NCBI GenBank assembly: GCA_963422465.1
Contig: OY730170.1
Location: 992,001 to 1,056,000, forward strand
DNA: 64,000 nt
Direction: 5' to 3'
Source: Lichina pygmaea
Taxonomy: Eukaryota > Ascomycota > Lichinomycetes > Lichinales > Lichinaceae
Numbering within the stretch: the stretch's first letter is position 1; each line of letters starts with the position of its first letter. The notes below the pieces were generated by a model. The model was not told where the DNA came from and searched no databases. It worked only from the letters and a program-made list of their open reading frames with translations. A program made the position numbers and the translations under genes. Below, one piece after another: positions 55,901 to 64,000 of the stretch.

Positions 55901-58900
55901 AGCTCGACTCTGCAATAGCTGAACCCTTCTATCTGACTCGGAGCGGATCCCTGAATGCCAACGCCAGCAAATGCAAGGAAAACTTGATAGGCGACAGGCT
56001 TGGAGGTTCTCGGTGCCATTTTGTGCACCTTCTCCGTCGGAGCCAAGGTATGGTGCAAGCGGTCTTGGATGAACCGAACGTCAGCTGCAGTCTCTTTGAT
56101 CGTGGTAAGCACCTCCGGCCGGCTTATAGTCAACAGAAGCTTGCTGATCATAGCTGCATCAATCACGAACTTGCCAACGGAGACATGAACATGGTGGGTT
56201 GTAGCAGAGCTCACGTTGCCGGATGCCACGCGGGCTTGGATCGGCGGCAGTCTGATATGCGATAGTTCTTCCGTTCCCCCATCAGCATGAAGCACCAGTT
56301 GATGCAACTGCTTGCCAAGGTCGACGTCGGCCAAGATTTTCGACTTCGACTCCGACCGCACGAGACATCTTGCTGTAGTTCCAGACACTAGGTAGCATAG
56401 AGATGGCAGGAGGGCGATGCTGACTGAGTAAGACTTCAGCGACAGAGCGATACTCATTCGAATTGGGCAGACGGAGTCTTTGGTTCTTTCATGGGTATCC
56501 CCGCTGGCGACGCTCATCATCGGCTGGACAAGGCTATGGACTTGAGCCAGCTCTTCACCAATGATTGATCCAATCGTCTCCGTCAAGCACGAAAGATCCT
56601 CGCCAACTGTGAGGCTCGCTTGCTCAAGATCTCCGGAGACAAGCGAGGGAAGGTCGGTCTCGCCAGTCTTTCTGCACTGACTGTCGAGATAATATACATT
56701 GGGTCGCAGGAGGCTCAAGGAGATCAGACCGTGGGATGGACTGCTCACTTCCGAAGAGAGCGCCGCAAGTTGAAGGGCAAGAGACACCAGTGGCGATCCA
56801 TCGCCAAAAACTTGGCTTGATTTCAAAGTAGCTTGCATGTCTCTGCAGGCCGAAGTCGACTTGAAGTTAACGCCTTCTACCACGGCGGTAGCGGTGTCGA
56901 GGACCATTACAACATGGTAGTCAGGACACCAGAGCTTCAAGGGCTTCGGTTGTCGTGGGATTTTCGTGGGTTGTGCGACTCGGCGCTCATCGAGTGTGGA
57001 ATAATCAAGCAGAACCTTGGCTGCATCGCACAGCTTCCAGTTCAACGTGGTATTCACCTCGGCCGTGTAAGCCTCAATGGCGAGAGAGCTAGCCTTGAAA
57101 GGAGATTTGTCTGAAGGTGTGGAGGCCTTGGTCAGGACTGTGTAGTTGCAGCTGATCATTGGGGAACGGAATTCCAGCTGGCTCTGCTTTGCTCCGTGAT
57201 CTAGCAGCACCTTCAGCGTTTCCGCGCTGAACGAGGCCTTGGCGTTAGGGGTATTCCTCGATGGGCTCGACAACGGATCGACGTCTTCGAACAGCGCCTG
57301 CAGCAGATAGCTCTTGCTCACGTCCGCAAGATCCCAGTTACGCCATTGTTGAAGACCCTGTAGAATCGAGTCTCGTAGAGCAGGGGCCTCGTCCTGATGA
57401 TGAAAGTCGCTCACGAGTGTATGTTGCTTGTGTGAAGGCAGGCCAAGGAGAACTTGACGCAGACGAGTCACGATCTTCCACGAGTCGCTCAGTCTGAGGT
57501 GATGGTGCGCGGAACGCAGAACTGAAGATGGCCTTGTCAATGCAGCAGGATCGGCCACGCTGGATCCCTCTGCTATGAGCGCACGAACAAAACGACGCAA
57601 AGCTTCATTCCTGTTCCTTTCTTGATTCGAAAGCGCAGCTGACATCCCTTTGGCTTCGGCAGAGACGTGATCCACCAAGGAGGCAGTATATGCGGCCTCT
57701 TCGGCCGCAGCAGTGACTTGGAAGTCCTGAAGCTGGATGCTAGCTGCTACTTTGGCGTCCTGATGAAACCAGAAGACGACCTCGTCGAGATTTCCACCAA
57801 CAGCGTATTGTGTCGTTACGGAGCTTCGACGCTGATCCACCACTGACGCTCTTATTGTTTCGAGGTACATATGTAGCGTCGTCAGCTCGCTCTGTTGGCT
57901 GGGCGGCTCGTTCAAACTTGAGGTCGTCTTGAATCGCGCACATAACGAAAGCCCATGCAGCTGCGAGCTGTATTCGTCAATCGCGTCTCCTTTGCGATTG
58001 GCAACTGCCCCTGAGCGGTCGTCTCTGAAGCCCAGGTCGGCATCGGGAATCTTCACTTGCATGCTGAGAACGCTGTTTTCAATCGAGCCGCCATTCTGAA
58101 AGCCTATTGCTTTCGAGAGAACGCTAGTTTGTAGGCTGTCGAGCAACTCCGAGCTACTGCTGGGTAGCAGCTCCTGAAACATCTCAAGGACGGTCACCAA
58201 CCCCCGACGATCAGCCAAGATGCGGTTGCCCGAACCGATCTGTAGGATGACAGCGGTATGTGGGACGCTCTGCTCAGGCTTCGGCAAGTATGCTACCGGG
58301 CCTTCCTGAGGGCCAACTCCGGGTGACGTACCCCACTGAAGCGCGGAACCGCGGCTTCGCCTGGGACGCAGAATATCCAGGGCTGAGAATGGAGTGAGGT
58401 ATGGGCTCGAGAGACCTGCACTCTGAGGATCCGTTGCCAGCGGCTGCCAGATTCGAGGCTCGGCTAACCGGTGCCCGCCACTTCTGTCGTCATGAAAGTC
58501 ACGGGAAGACTGGCCAGTCGATGGACTGCTCCCCATACCGCCGATGAGCCCTGACTTTGCTGGTGAACTGAAAGCTTTGTTGGGATTTCTTTTGATCCTG
58601 ACCGAGCCACTATCGGTAGAGCCCGTGTCTGGGTCTGTAGAGCCCCCGTCGACGCTGCTCGTAACAGTCCGTCTGAGTACGCTGTCCACACTCTCCGAGG
58701 GTAACATGGACACACCGTGACCGGATTCAGTGAATGGGTAAGGAACAGTAGGCAAAGCCGTGGATGACGGAGGTTGTCCGCCAGAGCGGGCCTGATCCAG
58801 AATATCTCCTCGTGCACTCTGTCTCAACAAGAAGTGGCTACGGGCGGTGGGCCGGTCATGCTCCTCAACAAACTGTTGCTGAAGACCGAAGTCTGTTTCG

Positions 58901-61900
58901 GAGTTTTTCGTCGTCTGAAATAAGGTGGCTCCAAGAGATGTTTCAAGGCGCAGATGCTCCGTGGAAGGTAGAAACCCGTCAGAGTCTCTGGCCGTCGTCT
59001 GCTCAGGAGTCGCGCAGACGACAAGGATGTTGGGTAGAGTGGCATCCAGACGAGATGATATGTTGGCAGTCGCCCAATCATTGAATTTGACAGTCGATTC
59101 CGCAACACTTAGCAACACTGCTCCACGATCGACAAGAACCCACAGGTTGATCGGCTGTAGCCTCGCCCTGACGAATGTCGTATCATAGATCGGCTCCACA
59201 TCCACTACCGGTAGAGCATTCTCATCGTCGCTGAAAGTGAATCCAAAGCTCCGCAATCCATTCGCGAGAGACTTCAAGAAGCCGGTGGTGCACTCGCCTG
59301 AGATGCCGCCCACGTGAAAATCCCAGTTGCACATGTAAGTGGGCTCCGCTGGAGGGAGACCAAACAGACGATGGCCGTATATCTCCAACCCATCCAAAAA
59401 GAGTTGAGTCCGATTTGCCTCGCGCGGACTCAGCGGGCTCTCCGCTCCGGCGCTCGATGGGGACGCGGACAACGGGCTGAGGTTCACCATCAAGTCCATG
59501 TAATAATTTGTGAACCTCAGTTCGAGCTCTAATGAGGCAAGATCGAGCCGCACGCTCTCGGTGGCCGAGTACAGAGCCGACGGCAGCATCAAGGAGGTAT
59601 CCTGTGCGGTGAGCGTCAGGATCACGTCCAGATTGTTGGTCTTCTTGTGCTGTCCTCCCGCTTTGGATTCCTGTCCGAGTGGTACGGTTTTGTCAGGTTT
59701 TGGCGACTGGTGTTCCTCCAAAGTCTTGAAATGAATGTCTTCACCAAGGTAGTTGTCCTTGAACTTTATAAAGTACCGAACGAGAAAACCGAAGAGGATC
59801 ACCTTCGGGTGTAAGCCACTGATGTGTAGGAACAGCGAGTCGGTGAGATCGGGCGATGATCCGGCATTCACGGTGTACCGCGCAGTAACCGACAAGGTCT
59901 TCAGCGTACCAATCTCCTGGGAGAATAAAAATGTCGACTGTGTCTTCCATGGCGGCGTATGGAGATCGATGCCGCCGCCACTATCGCCGTGAACAAGGAT
60001 GGGCACGTCCATGTAATCAGGCCGATATCTGTCCAACGGGATGGTTAACTCGACACCCAGCCGCGGTCCACGCACGACGAGGAAGGTATTGTCGTCGAGG
60101 TTGGAGGGATCGTTGATGATGTTGGAGTCATTCACGTTGAGGTAGAGGCGAAAGTTGAATGCTTGCAGATCCAAAAGATACCTCATCGGAATGAAGGTAT
60201 GGTAGTCCGGTAAAGGACCAGTGCCCCAATCTGCAACCAGATCAGATAACAGAGAGACATGCTCCCTCAAGAAGAACACTTCGGCGTCATGGACCGCAAC
60301 TCGGACGGCCCAGTCGTGAGGTCCGTTCCATTTCAACGGATTAGAAAGATCGCAGGAGATGTTCGTTCGCTTGCACATCCAGAGCAGTCCGTTGTTCACG
60401 CTGCTCGAGATCTGAGCCTCGGGAGCCTCAACCTCAAGGGAAGTATGATACCCGTCCTCTGAGGCCAACATGTCCAGGACGTAGCTGACCGTCGAGTCCG
60501 CCGGGATCTTGACATCGAGCCAGCCAATTGGTCGTGTCCGAGGTCGTGTCCGAGGCCCAGACTTGGATTTGTGAGCGTTGCGCTTGTTCGCGGACTTCTT
60601 CGTGTTCTTCCTCGCGGCCTCGTCCGAGACTCTAAACGTGTCCGGGTCGGTGCTCCACTTCCAGTCCTTTGACGGCTCTCTGGTTGGGATTCGCAAGGTC
60701 ACCGTGTCCCGGAGTTCAATGAGCACCTTGAAGACGGGCGCAATCCGCCTTTGGCCGGACTCTGGCGTTCTGTCAGGTGTCGAGTTCTTGAAGATGCGTG
60801 GGAAAAACATGGATTGCAGCTCAGACCGACGTCTATCGGTCCACGGTCCATAGCTGATGGTTCCACCGTCTACAGTAAGATCCAGGCCCCATTGCGGCGG
60901 CTGATTCCTCTTGCAAGAGGCAGAAACTGGCTCTCTAAGCGCTTGGGGACTATCGCATCGTGGAACAAGGCCAGCCACATCCCAATAGTAACTGATGCCG
61001 ACACCGGGACTGTCGAGCACGGTCGATTGTCTGGCATATTCGACCGACCTCCAGCCATCGTGCTCGCCCTTTTCATTCTCGTCGACGTAGCGCGACAGGC
61101 CAAGCCATCTATTTTCCGCTGCCTGAAACGAGGAGGCACGGCCACGATGCTTGAGCTTCGATCCGCCTCTGGACCGTTGCAGCGCGCCGGCGAAAGGTCG
61201 GACCCAACGTCTGAGAAACTTTCGTGCCTTCAATGCCTCGTCGTCGCCAGGGCTTCTGCCGGTGTCGGCGGCTTGTGGGGTGGGAACCTGAGCGCCGGAT
61301 GTAACCACTGCATGAGGCTCGGCCAGCGAAGGTGCTTTATAGGCGGGGTTCGGCCTCATCGAGATCACAGGGTGCTTCAGCTGCACATTGACGATCTGTC
61401 TGTAGCAGTCTGGGGGCGGACATGCAGAAGCGTCGACTTCACCGCTCCCTCTCTCAAATTGAACGATCAGAAGGCAAGTAACGCTGTCATTCCCAAAGGT
61501 GATCGCTCCCTTCTCGCACTCCAGGCTGATCGGGAGCAGCTGCAATAAGGTCTCTCCGGCCTCCTCGCTGCTGTCCGAACGAGCCGAGGGGCTATCCGTA
61601 CCCGATAGGGCGTCCGCCGCACCGGCTTGTCGGCCCAATCCTGATTCATCCTTGACCTTTGGGCTCGCAGCTGATTCGGGCTGATTTGCGGCTGGTGCAG
61701 CGCCAGTCAGCGAACCATCGCCTAGGCCATTTGCACGGTGTTCGGTCTCGGGCGAAGCGTCTTCGGCGGAGTTCGGCGACTGGAGGCCGTGATCGACATT
61801 GGCGGTATCTTGCGCAGGACCTGCCTTTGACTCACTGCGACGGGAAACGCTGTCGAGTATGGCATCGTAAGCGGGGGTGCGATTGTAGATGAACCATTCG

Positions 61901-62460
61901 AGGCCACGGGCCTTTAACAGCAAGCGGCAGGGCAGGTTGGCGGAGACGTTAACACCTCCCTTCTCCCTCTGATCAGAGTCTCCGGCGGCTGCGCTGCAAG
62001 ACTCGGTCGAGGGATCGTTTGCACATTTCAGATCTCGGGCACAGTCCCGGACTCTCCGGTACCAGTAGCGCCAGGTGATGTGACCACCGTGAATGAGGAC
62101 CGTTTCGTTCTCTCCGTGGTAGCGAAACCCCCTGAAGAACACTCGGCCGGCGAGCAATGAAATCTGCAGGGACTGGATCTCCACATGGGCGTTGTATCTC
62201 TTCCACGTATAAGCCCGTAGTCCATATGAGAATAGCCTTGCGAAAAGGCGGTTGAAGTAGAAGAGGAAGAGAATGGTCAAGATGCCGCAGCTCAGCAGCT
62301 CGATCAGTAGCCGCCAATTCAGGCTGTCTTTGCCCGCAATCGGGGCTGCCATGCTGGACATGACCGTCAGCATCCGTCCCTCGGTGCTGCCAACCGCTGC
62401 AGGCAGGCATTTTCTATCAGTCGCGGCCTCGTCGTCCCATTGTGTTTGGAGCAGCAGCAC
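52417..62460 (-). CDS. CSF1: Csf1/BLTP1-type bridge-like lipid transfer protein
   Basis: One uninterrupted minus-strand frame of 3347 codons. Csf1 (Tweek/KIAA1109/BLTP1 in animals) is a giant hydrophobic-groove tube that moves phospholipids at ER contact sites. A membrane anchor lies at residues about 50-70 (LIELLSCGILTILFLFYFNR), followed by the conserved RAYTWKRYNAHVEIQSLQIS, LLAGRVFFRGFRYHGENETV and GHITWRYWYRRVRD. Later come DWAVRVAVHDAEVFFLREHV and RYLLDLQAFNFRLYLNVNDS. The C-terminus has EGKVDVGWNYARIGFIRNLW and ends at VYPLGV..REVEDAYEKIL-like text. A 14-Gln run (CAG repeat, about 52919-52960) lies near residue 3170. Length is within the fungal range (about 2900-3300). Start is uncertain: in-frame ATGs at 62373 and 62352 lie closer to the anchor and may be used. 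No intron is visible over 10 kb, although most neighbours are split. Confidence 0.94.
52919..52960 (-). repeat. CAG repeat coding for poly-Gln in CSF1
   Basis: About 14 Gln codons in a row in the disordered linker after SSHSRALAQRLGKPYS. Confidence 0.88.
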
Positions 62461-63335
62461 GATGCCAGTCGCCGTTACAACGTAGCTATCGCGACGACGA
62501 CACGTCCTTTGGTAGAGCTACGGTATTGAGGTACTCGTGATGTGCGTATAAGTACGTACAGTATGTACGGAGTACTTCCATACCGGCAGGCGACCACGGC
62601 GACTTTTACAATGCTGGCGCAGGACTTCTGCTGAGCTTCAAAGGTTTTGCTCGATATTGTGACTAATCTGAGAACTACACACTGCTGACAACTTTTGTAA
62701 AATGCGGCTCAAAACAGGAGAATGGTATGTAGTTCTGTATGTAAGTACTTCCGTATGTACGTACGAAGTACGTCCCGTATATATGTACGGGAGTACTGAC
62801 ATTTGTTCGTTCAGGCGTGAATTCTCCGTACTGGAACGTCTGATATCTAAAGTTGTAGAGTAAACTTTGTATATGAAATCGATATTGCAAAGGAAACGGG
62901 AGATCCTAAGTGCCGGCCGCTCAGACATTTCTGCAGCCTGACCACGTGCCGACCTCGTACGAGGGTACTCCGTACTAGTCCGTGCTTGTCCAGAGCAGCC
63001 AGAGCACGTGATCTATCCTCGTAGATCAAGTACCGTAATGCGGTCATACCCGTACCAATCTTTCTCAAGAATCATAAGTCTTGATTGATTATTTGACTTC
63101 CTGATTGGGAGCCTCGGAGCTTGGAGAGCTCGTCGCCAACGGTCGTCGATGACGACGCCTCACTTTTTATGACGACTGCCACGTGCAGCTTGACCTCGGA
63201 CGCAGGCACAGCAAGGAAACATCCACCGACATCCTACATACGTACATATGAATTACAGCCGTCGTATCACAGATCGGTCTCTGTGTTGAGCCTGCTGCTT
63301 AGGCAGCTGGGGCGATAGCTCCTCCAGCAGCTGCC
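62461..63335. other. Spacer between CSF1 and the TMEM184-like gene
   Basis: No gene supported. GTAC-rich islands lie at about 62535-62580, 62730-62800 and 62955-62985. The remainder is presumably the divergent promoter of CSF1 and the next gene. Confidence 0.5.
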
Positions 63336-64000
63336 ATGGACGGTAATCCTTTCACCGGAGGCTCAGGCGCAAGACTCACCAAGGCCACGGTCATCGTGGC
63401 TGGAGTGGCCTGCCTGGCATCCTCAATATTGTCCATCTTGTACGTTGTCGCTGTGCCGATGTGCTTGCGCGTGGAAACAGGTGTGACCAGCCTTGCTGAT
63501 GCTCTTCTCTAGCTCGATTTGGTTGCAGCTGTAAGGGCACGATCGTCACTAGAGAGCCCTGCGGTCCCCCGACTTACTCGTCACCGCAGTAAAAACTACC
63601 GAAAGCCCCTTCTACAGAGATATGTCGTGCGAATACTCTGCCTGTAAGTCTCGGCAGCTGCGCTGCTGACAGGCCTCATCCTTATGGCACGTCAGAGTTC
63701 CGATATACGCCACGGCGTCGTGGGCGAGTCTGTGGTCGTTGAAGGCTTCGTCCTGGATCGAGCCCATACGGGATGTCTACGAGGTATACCCCGTACACGC
63801 AGAGCTTCGTCGCCGCCAGAGCCGTGTGTCTAACATCGATGGGCAGGCCTTTACGATCTACACCTTCCTGCAACTGCTGATCAACTTCCTGGGCGGTGAA
63901 CGTGCCCTCATCGTGATGATGCATGGCCGTCCGCCGACCCATCACTTGTGGCCTCTCAACCACTGTCTCGGGACGGTTGACATCTCCGACCCTCACACCT
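63336..64000 (+). CDS. TMEM184/DUF300 (Ost-alpha-like) membrane protein, partial
   Basis: Five exons begin here: 63336-63439, 63513-63530 (18 bp), 63590-63643, 63696-63783 and 63847 to the window edge; the 3' part is missing. The joined text reads a first membrane helix (ATVIVAGVACLASSILSIF), then SIWLQLKNYRKPLLQRYVVR, VPIYATASWASLWSLKASSW and EPIRDVYEAFTIYTFLQLLI, then NFLGGERALIVMMHGRPPTH. This order is diagnostic of the DUF300/TMEM184 family (organic solute transporter Ost-alpha superfamily, seven membrane segments). Fungal members sit at the vacuole or plasma membrane; some affect vacuolar signalling and others RTM1-like resistance, so the exact role here is unknown. The first four exons are very short, and every join keeps phase. 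Confidence 0.9.

Noticed and set aside
1-64000. CRISPR arrays, bacterial operons or rRNA genes
   Set aside because: No regularly spaced identical repeats with unique spacers and no rRNA-like sequence. Gene structure is eukaryotic throughout.

Overview
This is a window of nuclear DNA from a filamentous ascomycete, most likely a Sordariomycete. The genes have short introns (mostly 50-160 bp) with GT...AG ends and CTGAC/CTAAC-like branch sites. Several products have a clear Pezizomycotina character: an Mdm34 with the typical [13 protein letters not shown] start, an RO11/NudE homologue, an NpgA-type phosphopantetheinyl transferase, a HeLo-domain protein and a DUF7924 protein. I cannot name the species. 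Exon joins were worked out by hand from splice sites, reading phase and remembered family sequences. No database search was run.

Layout. 1-1026 holds the partial end of a HeLo (prion-inhibition and propagation) protein. 2021-4610 is a nested mobile-element block: a decayed pogo/Fot1-like DNA transposon with a small gag-only Copia-type LTR element inserted into it. 5316-7407 is NudE/RO11. 10161-17566 is acetyl-CoA carboxylase (six exons, 2306 aa). 18000-18861 holds satellites and a LINE 3' stub. Then come the NpgA-type transferase (19070-20267, minus), the SNO1/PdxT glutaminase (20730-21663), CBC20 (21881-22738, minus) and Nup82 (22994-26442). A repeat-rich spacer follows, then a 79-aa helix-turn-helix-like protein (27363-27602, minus), an Sdt1-type pyrimidine 5'-nucleotidase (28249-29191, minus) and a large disordered protein (29629-32385). 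33001-34068 is a longer 5'-truncated LINE bracketed by an inverted repeat, next to a DUF7924 gene (34233-35876, minus). Then a probable mitochondrial protein (36647-38200, minus), SYF2 (38400-39764), an 11-bp satellite (about 40040-40830), a COQ11-like gene (41670-42817, minus), YAF9 (42995-44013), ECM15 (44183-44977, minus), a CCDC47 homologue (46701-47929), MDM34 (48791-50799), a 10-kb single-exon CSF1/BLTP1 gene (52417-62460, minus) and the 5' part of a TMEM184/DUF300 gene (63336 to the window end).

Most genes are housekeeping and there is no operon-like or cluster logic. Five gene pairs are divergent over short spacers (177-462 bp): transferase/SNO1, CBC20/NUP82, SDT1/hypothetical, mitochondrial protein/SYF2, COQ11/YAF9. 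Functional themes that recur are malonyl-CoA supply beside carrier-protein activation (ACC1 and the transferase), membrane contact sites and lipid transfer (MDM34 and CSF1) and mRNA handling (CBC20, NUP82, SYF2). Spacers are rich in GTAC/TACG palindromes, long G and C runs and minisatellites. Several coding regions contain long in-frame repeats (poly-Ala, poly-Asp, poly-Gln, Asn-Gly). The most unusual items are the 11-bp satellite readable in several frames, the inverted repeat around the LINE, the gag-only LTR element, the Asn-Gly tract in acetyl-CoA carboxylase and the DUF7924 nuclease-like gene.
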